Of a stretch of 64,000 bases of DNA, positions 47,595 through 56,807 are shown in pieces. Every line of letters starts with the position of its first letter. Positions within the stretch are counted from its first letter, which is position 1. The notes under the pieces were generated by a model. The model was not told where the DNA came from, made no database searches, and saw only the letters and a program-made list of their open reading frames with translations. The position numbers and the translations under genes are program-made. The DNA comes from Pseudoalteromonas peptidolytica (GTDB taxonomy: Bacteria; Pseudomonadota; Gammaproteobacteria; Enterobacterales; Alteromonadaceae): positions 88,737 through 152,736 of the forward strand of contig NZ_WEHZ01000010.1 in NCBI RefSeq assembly GCF_012641745.1, given 5' to 3'.

Positions 47595-48800
47595 ATGAAG
47601 TCATCAACACTCCCTGCAATTCTATTACCGTTATTGGCTAGTATTGTTGCAATTACACCCTTGGCTATCGACCTTTATCTCCCTGCGATGCTTGCGATTG
47701 CTGATAGCTTGAATAGCCCGCTTGAGCAAGTACAAGTCTCTCTCAGTAGCTACTTGGCAGGCTATGCAGTCGGCATGATGGTATTTGGTCCACTTGCTGA
47801 CAAGTTTTCTAGGCACACCTTGGCAATATTCGGATTGGCTGGATTTACCGCAGCGTCTGTCGGGCTCGCATTAACCAATGACATCGATATGTTTTGCCTC
47901 TTACGTGTCGTTCAAGCATTTTGTGGTGCTGCTGCAACGGTGGTTGTGCCGGGTGTAATACGATACTACTACAAAGAGCACACCGCCAAGGGAATGTCCT
48001 ATGTCTCGATGATTATGATGATCGCACCACTTGTTGCTCCGTCTTTGGGTGCTGTGATTTTGCTGTACTTTGATTGGCATGCTATTTTTTGGTTTTTAGC
48101 ACTATATGCAGTTTTGGTAGTTGTTGTCTTACAGTTTTTTTGTATTGCAATTCCAACCAAAGCTGGCGTACCGCTTAGCTTGTCATTTTTCCTGAAAAAC
48201 TATCGTATAGTTCTGACAGAAAAAAAGGCACGCTACGACATTCTGTCTTCGATGTTGGCCTCATTCGCATTCTTTTGTTTTTTAACTTCAGTTTCATTTA
48301 TTTACCTTGAATACTACGGTATCACAGAGCAATTGTTCGGTGTGCTATTTGCTATGAATGTAATCGCCCTTATGTTGGGTAACTTCGCGAATACGCGCTT
48401 AGTTCCAAGATTAGGCTCAAGAAAAATGCTCAATATAGGCCTGACAATTGGCGTTATCTTTTCCACACTTTTGGTCATATTGAGTAGTCAGTCAGTGTCA
48501 GTATGGGTGCTAGCCTCTGCAATAGCACCATTGATGATGAGTCTTGGCATTATTGCCAGTAATGCTGATGCGTTAATACTATTGCAATTTGAACATCAAA
48601 CAGGCACGGCAACGGCTGTAATTGGAACGCTGAGGTTTGGTAGCGGCGCGTTGGTCGGCCCGCTCCTTGCACTAGCGACTCCTGAGTCACCTTTACCGTT
48701 TTCTAGCTTTATGTTTGCAGCTATTGTATTGATCATCGTCTGCCAATTGCTCACTCGACGTTTTGAAAAACGGCTCAAGCGTGAAAACGTCGCCGAATAA
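47595..48800 (+). CDS. Bcr/CflA-type multidrug exporter (MFS, 12 TM)
   Basis: 401 residues, 12 hydrophobic segments. Typical drug:H+ antiporter signatures: ITPLAIDLYLPAM in TM1, VQVSLSSYLAGYAVGMMVFG in TM2, GPLADKFSRHTLAIFG (motif A), LRVVQAFCGAAATVVVPGVI in TM4 and motif C APLVAPSLGAVILLYFDW. Substrate unknown; relatives export bicyclomycin, sulphonamides or cysteine. Confidence 0.93.
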   Translation: MKSSTLPAILLPLLASIVAITPLAIDLYLPAMLAIADSLNSPLEQVQVSLSSYLAGYAVGMMVFGPLADKFSRHTLAIFGLAGFTAASVGLALTNDIDMFCLLRVVQAFCGAAATVVVPGVIRYYYKEHTAKGMSYVSMIMMIAPLVAPSLGAVILLYFDWHAIFWFLALYAVLVVVVLQFFCIAIPTKAGVPLSLSFFLKNYRIVLTEKKARYDILSSMLASFAFFCFLTSVSFIYLEYYGITEQLFGVLFAMNVIALMLGNFANTRLVPRLGSRKMLNIGLTIGVIFSTLLVILSSQSVSVWVLASAIAPLMMSLGIIASNADALILLQFEHQTGTATAVIGTLRFGSGALVGPLLALATPESPLPFSSFMFAAIVLIIVCQLLTRRFEKRLKRENVAE

Positions 48801-48802
48801 AA

Positions 48803-48836
48803 AGAAAAGCCCCGTCACTATTCGGGGCTTCTTTTA
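48803..48836 (+). terminator. Terminator of the Bcr/CflA gene
   Basis: AAGCCCCG (48807-48814), eight-base loop, CGGGGCTT (48823-48830), then CTTTT. Confidence 0.93.
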
Positions 48837-48841
48837 AAGTT

Positions 48842-48968
48842 ATACCAATTTTCTTAATTAATTGGTCGATTTTGAGGCGAGAAAACCTTGTCGATGACAC
48901 CGCTTCAGCGTCCTGTTAGCGTCAGATTTACTCCTTCAAAGCGAGCAAGTATTAAGTCTAATTGGTAT
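48842..48968. repeat. Interspersed repeat copy e (complete, 127 bp)
   Basis: Starts ATACCAATTTTCTTAATTAA and ends AAGTCTAATTGGTAT; ends form terminal inverted repeats (ATACCAATT, 2-3 bases, CTTAAT). Contains the left core GAGGCGAGAAAACCTTGTCG and right core GTTAGCGTCAGATTTACTCC. The centre is short (CGCTTCAGCG hairpin). Its right end touches the stop codon of the convergent SYLF gene. Confidence 0.88.
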
Positions 48969-49531
48969 TAGTTCAGTTCCTTATCTTTCCAGAATTTGGT
49001 ACCTTTTACTGTTGCTTGTAAGGCCAAGCCGCTTTGTGTAAAGGTATACACAGTGACATCGCCATAATACGCCTCGCCTTCTACCGAACGCCCCTTGTTA
49101 GCAGCTTTTGCCGCAGCATCTGCGTTGCCACCAAAGGTCCACCCAGAAGTCACAAACTTATCCATTGCCGCTTTGCTATGAAAAACCATGGCTATACGAT
49201 AGTCCTTAACGCCCACTCCGAGACCTACGCCCCCTTCGGCCATGTTCATATAAGTATTTTGTCCAGCAGTGTTATCATGTACAACACCATAACCCGTTCC
49301 AGCTGATACAAATAACAAATTGACATTGGCATTGGAAAAAACCGCGTATCCCGGTGCTGCGGCTATCTGGGCGCGTGTATCTGGCTTTGTACTGTAGAGT
49401 TGAGTCAGTACTTCATTTTTCATATCCAAGATTGCGCGTTGCTTTTGTGCTGTGTCACCATCTCCCATAGACGCACAGGCACTGAGCAACATAGCAAAGC
49501 AGCCCATCATCACAGATTTAACGTTGATCAT
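48968..49531 (-). CDS. SYLF/YSC84-domain lipoprotein
   Basis: 187 residues: signal peptide with lipobox LLSAC, then a SYLF (YSC84) domain: APGYAVFSNANVNLLFVSAG, GYGVVHDNTAGQNTYMNM, GGVGLGVGVKDYRIAMVF. SYLF proteins bind lipids; the bacterial role is unclear. I choose the ATG at 49531 (GGAAGGA seven bases upstream) over the GTG one codon earlier. The stop codon TAA abuts the terminal repeat of element e. Confidence 0.88.
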   Translation of the reverse strand: MINVKSVMMGCFAMLLSACASMGDGDTAQKQRAILDMKNEVLTQLYSTKPDTRAQIAAAPGYAVFSNANVNLLFVSAGTGYGVVHDNTAGQNTYMNMAEGGVGLGVGVKDYRIAMVFHSKAAMDKFVTSGWTFGGNADAAAKAANKGRSVEGEAYYGDVTVYTFTQSGLALQATVKGTKFWKDKELN

Positions 49532-49641
49532 CACTTTTTCCTTCCGGTAGTATTTTTCGTTCTACCTTCTATCATAGTCAATCAGTTTGAATGCGGGATT
49601 AATACTATATTGTCTGGATAGCTTGTGATGATGAGCAAGTA

Positions 49642-50751
49642 TTATTGTAGGTATGACTCGAGGCGAGTTAATCCTTCAATAAAGCTTTGCTTGCCGATGC
49701 CTAAACGAAAATGACATTCACTGTTCATCACAAATAAGTTTGCAGGCAGCAGTAGCGTGCTTGTCGCTTCTGCAAATTGCCGAGACCAGCTCTTAGCATC
49801 TTTAACTGAGTGAATTTGTAGTAACGAGAGCACACCACCTTGGGGAGCTACCCAGCTCACTTTGTGCGAATGTTGACGAACAAATTCACACATTGCCGCT
49901 TCGTTGCGAGCCATTATTTTGGCATTTTCTTTTAAGATAATGTCGCTATGATTTAATGCGGTTGAAGCCAGCATATCGTCTACTTGACTGCCACAAATGC
50001 TCAAGTAGCTTTTACCTGCCAACAGGAGATCGGCAAGCGCTTTGTTACCACATATTGCCCAACCAACCCGAACTCCTGGTAACCCTAAGCTTTTAGATAA
50101 CACACCCAAGGTAATTGACTTTGCGTAATCAGCGAAGCGACCGCTTGCAATACGTGCATCATCTGCACGTTGTGCTGATACCTCATCACTTAAGATATAA
50201 GCATCAAAGTGCTGTGCAAGCCTTTTAATTTCCTCCACATCCTTATCAGACAAGGTAGCGCCAGTGGGGTTATGGGGCGCATTGATGATAATCAATTTGG
50301 TTTTAGCGTTTGCCTCACGCTTAAGTCGCTCGATATCAAATTGCCACTGGTTATTAGCTTGTAAAGGGATGGATTTAACTACGGCGTCAAATTGAGTGGG
50401 TAATTTTGCCAGTGATGGATAACTTGGCGTAAAGACCAATACTTCATCTTGCGGACTTAGCAGTTGCGCCATCACCGTAAAGATAGCCTCCTGCGCGCCA
50501 CTAAATGTGACTATCTGCTCTTGGCTTAACACTACCTGTGGTTGCAAATGATAGGCTTTAATCGCAGCCCGCAGCATGTCGCTGCCCGCCATTGGGCTAT
50601 AACTAAGCTCACGCTCAAACCAAGCTTCACCTGCCAATTCTACAAGCGTGTTAAGTGCCACGCCTTGGGCACAAGAATCGCTTAAATTAATATCAACAGG
50701 CGCTGTAAGACTTTGACCAAACTTGATGTGTTCGGGTAATACTAGTTCCAT
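49642..50751 (-). CDS. ovoB: PLP-dependent aminotransferase-fold enzyme, candidate ovothiol sulfoxide lyase OvoB
   Basis: 369 residues of the class I/II aminotransferase fold; the PLP lysine is K220 in GVLSKSLGLPGVRVGW, with SDEVSAQ and NAPHNPTGATLS as cofactor and substrate segments. It lies 118 bp downstream of ovoA on the same strand. In ovothiol synthesis the sulfoxide made by OvoA is cleaved by a PLP beta-lyase (OvoB) to 5-thiohistidine, and this neighbour is the obvious candidate. The function is inferred from context; a general aminotransferase is possible. Confidence 0.75.
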   Translation of the reverse strand: MELVLPEHIKFGQSLTAPVDINLSDSCAQGVALNTLVELAGEAWFERELSYSPMAGSDMLRAAIKAYHLQPQVVLSQEQIVTFSGAQEAIFTVMAQLLSPQDEVLVFTPSYPSLAKLPTQFDAVVKSIPLQANNQWQFDIERLKREANAKTKLIIINAPHNPTGATLSDKDVEEIKRLAQHFDAYILSDEVSAQRADDARIASGRFADYAKSITLGVLSKSLGLPGVRVGWAICGNKALADLLLAGKSYLSICGSQVDDMLASTALNHSDIILKENAKIMARNEAAMCEFVRQHSHKVSWVAPQGGVLSLLQIHSVKDAKSWSRQFAEATSTLLLPANLFVMNSECHFRLGIGKQSFIEGLTRLESYLQ

Positions 50752-50869
50752 TATTCAACCTAATAAGTAACATACCAGCACAGCGGCTGGTATGTTTTAT
50801 TGACGTACTTTGCCATTTAAGCTCGGCACTAGACAGCGAATGGCAGACTCAAAGCCAGCCTAGCGCTAA

Positions 50870-52975
50870 TTATTTCAGTCGCCATAACGTCAGCTGGCAA
50901 CGCTCTAGCTCCACTTTGCGAGCATTTTTAGCAAAGGCAGACATGACTTCATCTTGCGCAACTAACTCAAAATCTCGGCCTAGCAAAATCTCTAAGCCAT
51001 CACGCCCTGTGACATTTTCGCCACTCACCTTATAACCGCCAAGCCAATTTTCTGATTCAGTCAACGATTTGTCCCACTGATAGGCTGAGCTGATAGCCAA
51101 AATACCACCTGAATTTAAACGCGATTTAATTTGATTTAAAAAGGTTTTAGGTGAGTATAAGTATTCCACTAAGCGATGACACAAAATCAAATCATAATCT
51201 GCAAATTGTGGCTTAAGGTTGTGGCCATCTCCCTGACAAAAATGAATACGCTCGCTCAGTTCGTTAAAGCCTAGCTGCTTTGTAGACACCTCATGAAAGT
51301 CAACTATTTCACCCTCAATTTCTGTGGCAAAGCGCACTGGCGTCCCGTCTTTTAATGCTAACGCATGCTGGATATTACGAGCTGTGAAATCAATACCATC
51401 TACTTGACTAAAATATTGAGCAAGCTCAAAACTCGCACGGCCAACAGAACACCCAAGATCAAGTGCTTTATTTGTTTGACCTTGATAGTGTTTCATTAAG
51501 TGCGACACAACGCTTTGCAACGGGTTGTCAAAATTCATAACCGGTTTACCGTAGTGGCTTAGTAAGTCATTGGCTACATCCACGTCCATTTCGCATAAGT
51601 TCACTTTTTGCACCGGTACGTCTGGACTGTCACTTTCAATGTATCTAAATCCTGCATGCTGGAAGAAGTGCCGTCTAAACGCATAGCGAGAATCACGAAC
51701 CGCTTCGTTACCCGTTGAGATCCACGAACCACCTTTGATCAAATTGTGTTTACCGTCAAAAGTGGGAGTCGAAAAGTCATCATACAAAGGGTGCACTTTG
51801 AAACCGGTAAACGCATCAATCGGACTTTCAGTCCATTGCCAGACATTACCAATAATGTCGAATAAACCTGCCGTTTCAAAACGGTTAACTGGGCAACTTG
51901 AAGCACTCACTTCAAGGTTGATATTGCCAGGCGCTTCGCTCCATGTAGGCAGATCGGTATCTAACTTGTCACGAAGTACCTGCCACTCAGCTTCTGTTGG
52001 CAAACGTATATGAGCTTCGTTTTGAGCTGATTTCCAATTACAAAATGCTTTGGCTTCAAGATAATTTACCTCTACCGGCCAATTGAGCGGAAGCGGGATC
52101 TCTTGTGCCAAGTTACGCTGCCAATAGCTCCCTTCTTTTGAAAGCCAAAAACGTGGCATTGTTGATTTTGTTGACGCCAACCACTTTTTGCCCTCGTCAG
52201 TCCAAAACTCTGGGCTTTTGTAACCACCGGCTTCAACAAATGCTAAAAACTCTTGATTCGAAACCAAGTATTTACTGGCTTTGAAAGGCGCGACGTTAAC
52301 GTCTTGTACGCCATATTCGTTGTCCCACCCGTACGTTTGGTTTGACTCAGGCTTGCCTAGGCGAATATCGGTTCCCGCCACAGGAACCAAAGCATTTTCC
52401 GGCGCATCGCCATGCTCGTCACACGCACTCCAACCGGGCTGGAGTGTTAAATCAGCTAGCGGTAACATGCGGATTATTACAGAAGAAGTTTCAAGGTGAA
52501 TACGCTCATGTTCAATTCCCATTAAAATCACCCAAGCAAGGCTGTCTTGTGTGATAGGTAAACTGATATCCATTGAATCGATAAGTGTATTAATCAACGT
52601 ATTAACCTGCTGCCGATAAGCTCTCACTTCATCAACACTTGGCCAATCATAGTTATTACTATCAAGGTCGTCCCAAGACATTTCATCTACACCAACAGCA
52701 CAAGTAGACTCAATATGCGGATTAAGGCGCTGATTTATGTATTTTCCTAACATCAATTTATTGATGTAAAAACAAGCTGTGTGACCAAAATAAAAAATTA
52801 GTGGGTGCCTTAACCTTTCCGCTTTTACAAAGTACGCGTCGTCATTGTTGATATTGCTAAATAAGGATTCGTATTGTTGCCAGCTATTGTTGAAGTACGC
52901 CTTAATTTGTGCGCGCTTCTTCGCCACATCATCACCCGAAAGCCAGATCGGCTTTAATGTATTTGGTCTTTCCAT
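50870..52975 (-). CDS. ovoA: 5-histidylcysteine sulfoxide synthase / methyltransferase OvoA
   Basis: 701 residues with the three-part OvoA architecture: DinB-like N-terminal domain carrying the iron motif HERIHLE (H156, H160) and a further His at 65 in FGHTACF; a formylglycine-generating-enzyme-like domain (about 210-450, KYLVSNQEFLAFVEAGGYKS ... NLIKGGSWISTG); and a C-terminal SAM methyltransferase (ALDLGCSVGRASFELAQYF near 500). It joins cysteine to the histidine ring with O2 and later N-methylates to give ovothiol A, an antioxidant. Start ATG at 52975 by homology (ERPNTLKPIWLSGDDV); the longer frame to 53026 lacks support. Confidence 0.93.
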   Translation of the reverse strand: MERPNTLKPIWLSGDDVAKKRAQIKAYFNNSWQQYESLFSNINNDDAYFVKAERLRHPLIFYFGHTACFYINKLMLGKYINQRLNPHIESTCAVGVDEMSWDDLDSNNYDWPSVDEVRAYRQQVNTLINTLIDSMDISLPITQDSLAWVILMGIEHERIHLETSSVIIRMLPLADLTLQPGWSACDEHGDAPENALVPVAGTDIRLGKPESNQTYGWDNEYGVQDVNVAPFKASKYLVSNQEFLAFVEAGGYKSPEFWTDEGKKWLASTKSTMPRFWLSKEGSYWQRNLAQEIPLPLNWPVEVNYLEAKAFCNWKSAQNEAHIRLPTEAEWQVLRDKLDTDLPTWSEAPGNINLEVSASSCPVNRFETAGLFDIIGNVWQWTESPIDAFTGFKVHPLYDDFSTPTFDGKHNLIKGGSWISTGNEAVRDSRYAFRRHFFQHAGFRYIESDSPDVPVQKVNLCEMDVDVANDLLSHYGKPVMNFDNPLQSVVSHLMKHYQGQTNKALDLGCSVGRASFELAQYFSQVDGIDFTARNIQHALALKDGTPVRFATEIEGEIVDFHEVSTKQLGFNELSERIHFCQGDGHNLKPQFADYDLILCHRLVEYLYSPKTFLNQIKSRLNSGGILAISSAYQWDKSLTESENWLGGYKVSGENVTGRDGLEILLGRDFELVAQDEVMSAFAKNARKVELERCQLTLWRLK

Positions 52976-53026
52976 AAAATAATCTTCTTTAAACTTGCTA
53001 ACCAGGTACACACAATGTCGCTGCAT

Positions 53027-53372
53027 GCAGCTCTTAATCTTTTACCGATAACCTCTCACCGCACAGTGTCGCTAATACATAGCACACCCATATAGTTTGG
53101 ATTTTCGCTATGTTGTACGCCAGCTACACAGCACTCAGCGATGGTTAAGCTCGATGAATGAGGTCTATACGTACGTCCATGAAGCTTAGACCACACAAAT
53201 AAACTTTTTATGACCTTAACTTATTCACATTTAATTTTCACTGCCGACGGGCTTATTTTTATAAAAAAATTAACACAACCGCACTTGTGCCCAACAGCTC
53301 CCCTAGAAAGTAAAAAAGTGGCCGTCTAAACCACTTCTTTACAACATCCAAACGATGAATCGCTGTCACACC
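53027..53372. other. Intergenic region upstream of ovoA with a terminator hairpin
   Basis: No gene recognised. AAGTGG (53316-53321) and CCACTT (53331-53336) form a hairpin followed on the minus strand by TTTTAC, so it should terminate the RclC-like gene. The remainder presumably holds the ovoA promoter. Confidence 0.55.
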
Positions 53373-54233
53373 TTACTGTTCATTTTGACGGTGATCGAAG
53401 GTGAGATAAGCAATAATGAGCATATTTGCAATAAACCACAGATCTTTGATCACAAACTGCCCAAGTCCCGTCAGTAAGCTCGTGTCACTCAATGCCCCCA
53501 TCGCTGTAAATAGAAAGGTCTGTGTCATCACAAACACCGCGATACAACCAAGCCAAGCGACGATAAGCAGTGGCCGATAATTAAACCAAATACCAATTCC
53601 CAACAGTATCGCCATCAAGAGGTCGTATATACCGATTACATTTGAAGCTTCTTGAACGGTAAATAACTCATACATCCAAGACATAAAAGGTGAAGTTTCA
53701 ACTAAGGGAACAATGGCTTTGGCTTCAAGCTCAAGGAACTTCATTCCACCAATCCAAAATAATACCAAAGCGACTGGGAAATAGTTCCACCAAATTAACG
53801 TCTTTTTACTCAGCTGATGGCGACAATAAAGAAAAAGAGCAATAGGTAAGAGAGCAAAATATTTTATGACTCCCTGCCCTGAGCCAATAACTGGGAACCC
53901 ACCATGTGCAGCTATCCAACGATTATCAGCAAACAAAGTGACTAAAGTGAACAAGCACACAACTGCTATCGCGGCCAGTGGCAGAGGCGCTGCGATGCTC
54001 TTGCTTTGGTGCAACACCACAAAACCACTAGTTACCATTAATACAACGCCAGATAACATCCCTAGGTTAGATATAGGCATGACATCGGTGAGACCATAAA
54101 AATCAAATGCACTCGATACCGAATTGGCACCAGCACCAAATAAAAATGAAATACCAAGCAACACTAAGCTCACCACCAATAAGCTTGCAACGGAATAATC
54201 AACTGTTTTGGAATACATATCCAACCTCTTCAT
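53373..54233 (-). CDS. DUF417 family membrane protein (RclC/YkgB-like)
   Basis: 286 residues with seven or eight hydrophobic segments. The C-terminal part carries the family signature FWIGGMKFLELEAKAIVPLV, SPFMSWMYELFTVQEASNVI and GIYDLLMAILL. In E. coli RclC belongs to a reactive chlorine resistance set; no rclA or rclB is seen here. The protein is longer than typical DUF417 members (about 200), with an extra N-terminal pair of membrane segments. Confidence 0.8.
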   Translation of the reverse strand: MKRLDMYSKTVDYSVASLLVVSLVLLGISFLFGAGANSVSSAFDFYGLTDVMPISNLGMLSGVVLMVTSGFVVLHQSKSIAAPLPLAAIAVVCLFTLVTLFADNRWIAAHGGFPVIGSGQGVIKYFALLPIALFLYCRHQLSKKTLIWWNYFPVALVLFWIGGMKFLELEAKAIVPLVETSPFMSWMYELFTVQEASNVIGIYDLLMAILLGIGIWFNYRPLLIVAWLGCIAVFVMTQTFLFTAMGALSDTSLLTGLGQFVIKDLWFIANMLIIAYLTFDHRQNEQ

Positions 54234-54424
54234 CTGCTATTGCATACTAGACCTTAGATATAAAAAAGTTCATTCACTTTTTTATATAGATGATGGCTAT
54301 ACCGCGCTTGAATTGAGCTGTGCACCGATATAAATCAAAAGGTTCTTACTCAAAGTCGAACACTTTATTAAGCAAGTCGGTATAATACTGAACATCATTA
54401 TTCTCGCAATGAATAGGTACGCAT

Positions 54425-55072
54425 TTGAAGTTAGGAAAACGTTTACAAGCTCTGCACGATATTGTCGATAAAGACTATCAACATATTTGGGATTGCTGCT
54501 GCGACCATGGTCAATTAGGTGCACAGTTTTTGCTCTCGAGTGAAGCACATATCCACTTCGTAGATGTAGTGCCTGAACTCATTGACAAAGTAAAAAGCAA
54601 CTTACAGCGTTTTTTTGACACTCAAGTCTCACGCTATAGCCTATACGCTCTCGATGTTGCCAAGCTACCACTCGCCCAACATCACGGTAGGCAATTGGTT
54701 ATTATCGCAGGCGTTGGTGGCGATTTAACGGCTAACTTGATGCGGGATATTTGTGCCAATTACGATAATCATGTTGATTTTTTACTCTGTCCAGTGCACC
54801 ACCAATATACACTGAGAAACACGCTACAAACCCTAAACTTAAATGTGGTAGAAGAGCGCCTTGTGGAAGAGAATAACCGGATCTACGAAGTGCTTTACCT
54901 GAGCACGTATAAAACGGGCAGCATGATTACTACTCTAGGTGATGCAATTTGGCAGCAAGGGGAACTATCAGCACGCTATTTAGCAAAAGTCCAAACTCAC
55001 TATACCCGCGTCGCAAAAGGTAAACCTGAAGCGCAGGCTGTTTTAGCGGCGTACCAGAAAGTTAAAATATAA
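54425..55072 (+). CDS. TrmK-like tRNA (adenine-N1)-methyltransferase family protein
   Basis: 215 residues. Starts with TTG (54425) preceded by AGGT; KLGKRLQALHDIVDKDYQHI is where homology begins. SAM motif WDCCCDHGQLGAQFL, followed by HFVDVVPELIDKVKSNLQ and VIIAGVGGDLTANLM, matches the TrmK/COG2384 group that methylates A22 of tRNA in Gram-positives; the substrate in gammaproteobacteria is less sure. Confidence 0.85.
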   Translation: MKLGKRLQALHDIVDKDYQHIWDCCCDHGQLGAQFLLSSEAHIHFVDVVPELIDKVKSNLQRFFDTQVSRYSLYALDVAKLPLAQHHGRQLVIIAGVGGDLTANLMRDICANYDNHVDFLLCPVHHQYTLRNTLQTLNLNVVEERLVEENNRIYEVLYLSTYKTGSMITTLGDAIWQQGELSARYLAKVQTHYTRVAKGKPEAQAVLAAYQKVKI

Positions 55073-55695
55073 CGGCTAACGCACTTAACCACACTAATTG
55101 AGCACCGTAACTGAGGCGCTGATACAAGCCTACGCCGCGCTTTAGCTTGTAGGCTTTTGCCAACTTGAAGCTAAAACCAATGCACATCAGTACACACGCC
55201 GTAGAAAACCACGCAAAGCCTTTTTCAAGCAGGGTTACAAACCACACCAACAATGGTGCAATAAGTAAACTTAGCAACATGACAACCCCAGCCCATGAAT
55301 GAATATTACATGCCTGACTTGGAGTTGTTGTATATGGATCAGCGTCCATCGGAAAAACCCCCGCTACCGCTGTTGCTATACCGTGGCACATAATTAATAC
55401 GCCGATGCTGTCAAGTGCCCAATTGCCCTGTGGATGTGAGATCACATAAAAACCAAAACCGCAAAATATCAAAGCTAGTGGATAATTATTAACTCTTGGT
55501 GATAAGTCCTGTGTTGGACTACCACAGGCCCCTAGTTCACTACAAAATTGATTAACAATGACTATAATCAGGGTAACGCTTGGCAGCTAGGTATACACCA
55601 GCAAAAAACCATACGCTTGCTACCACACCTAAGTAGCTCATCCATTCTTGATACACTTTATCTATCCCTGCAACATAACATCTCGCGTCATCCAT
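55062..55695 (-). pseudogene. DUF998 membrane protein gene with a single-base frameshift
   Basis: The intact downstream frame (from 55472) encodes four hydrophobic segments, with VFPMDADP and NIHSWAGVVMLL typical of DUF998, but lacks the family's N-terminus. That N-terminus is found upstream in another frame: SYLGVVASVWFFAGVYLAAK then RYPDYSH, with starts at 55641 or 55695. The downstream frame continues NQFCSELGACGSPTQDLSPR. Removing one base in 55551-55560 (CATTGTTAAT read on the minus strand) joins them as YSHVNQF. Thus a +1 insertion breaks the gene, either a real mutation or an assembly error. The 3' end overlaps trmK-like by 11 bp. Confidence 0.8.
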
Positions 55696-55751
55696 TCTGT
55701 ACTAAGTGTAAGAACAAACAATCTTCTTATATTTAAGATTAATACGAATTT

Positions 55752-55913
55752 ATACCAATTTGCTTAATTAAGTGGTCTATTTTGAGGCGAGAAAATCTTG
55801 TCGATAACTAGGCAAAAATTTTGCTATTTAGTTGTTCTAAATGAGAAATTTTTAACGCTGTTAGCGTCAGATTTACTCCTTCAAATTGAGCAAGTATTAA
55901 GTCAAATTGGTAT
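55752..55913. repeat. Interspersed repeat copy f (complete, 162 bp)
   Basis: Starts ATACCAATTTGCTTAATT and ends TTAAGTCAAATTGGTAT, giving near-perfect terminal inverted repeats of about 17 bp. Left core GAGGCGAGAAAATCTTGTCG, right core GCTGTTAGCGTCAGATTTAC. The centre has an A/T-rich hairpin (CTATTTAG, TTGTT loop, CTAAATGAG) matching in position the hairpin of copy b. Its right end lies within the last codons of the adjacent binding-protein gene and supplies the stop codon. Confidence 0.9.
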
Positions 55914-56666
55914 TACTGAACGTATTTTCCACTTTTCAAGGATAGCCTGCTGTTGGCCATTTTGACGAAGCTCTGCCAACGAGTCTTGCAAACGTTTTGC
56001 TAAGTCATCTGGAAACTTTGCATTTACAGCAAGCGCCAGCTCACTTGGAAACTGCGCTAAGATAAGCTTATGCTCAATCGCTGAAGGATCCAACTTTAAG
56101 GCGCTCAGCTCTTTTTCTAACGTTAGGGTATTCGTTAAGACGAAATCAATTCGCCCTTTAAACAAAAGGTTCCACAGGCTTTCATAATTCGATACTAGTA
56201 CTAATTCATACCCTTCAGTAAAACCATGTTGTTTAAGAAATGTCTCGCTATAATAGCCCCGAATTGTGCCAGTTCGGTAGCGTTTCGCGGCATCCAGGTT
56301 TTGGATAAGTGTCGGTGACTTTTTTAGTCCTATGAGCGAGGCAGACGCATGGCACATAGTCCCCAAAAATCTAAAGTGCATCTCACGAGTGGGGGTTTTT
56401 AACCAAGATAACAGCGCTACATTTGACTGACTTTCAAATTGATGACGCACTCTAGCCATCGGCATTATTTCTATTTCAGCAATTAAATTCGCCTGTGCTG
56501 CAAGTGCTTGAGCAAGGACAACTAAACCACCATCCGCTTTACCTTCAGCGTTAATAAAATGATAAGGAGGCAAATCTTCCGCCACAAAACGAACCACAGC
56601 ACGATTCTGTGCTATACATTGAGCCGAAACAAACAGCGCGATAAGCAATAATGCGACCCGAGTCAT
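55902..56666 (-). CDS. Periplasmic solute-binding-type protein (SBP type 3)
   Basis: 254 residues: signal peptide (cleavage likely after SAQCIA), then a type 3 binding-protein fold: VRFVAEDLPPYHFINAEGKA, GTIRGYYSETFLKQHGF, RIDFVLTNTLTLEKEL, ELALAVNAKFPDDLAKRL. Standalone, with no ABC permease nearby; many such single proteins in marine bacteria are sensory or orphan binding proteins. The C-terminus IRSVIPI plus stop is encoded by repeat copy f, so the original end has been replaced. Confidence 0.85.
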   Translation of the reverse strand: MTRVALLLIALFVSAQCIAQNRAVVRFVAEDLPPYHFINAEGKADGGLVVLAQALAAQANLIAEIEIMPMARVRHQFESQSNVALLSWLKTPTREMHFRFLGTMCHASASLIGLKKSPTLIQNLDAAKRYRTGTIRGYYSETFLKQHGFTEGYELVLVSNYESLWNLLFKGRIDFVLTNTLTLEKELSALKLDPSAIEHKLILAQFPSELALAVNAKFPDDLAKRLQDSLAELRQNGQQQAILEKWKIRSVIPI

Positions 56667-56807
56667 TTTATCTCTATAAGCTGAATAATCATATCATCAG
56701 TGTGCCTGTATTCACCTTGTAATTCAATTTAGAGTGAACCCTAACATTGCTCATCCAACCAGCATAAAACATAACACCTTCACACTGTCCCTTTTTAACA
56801 TCAGCGA

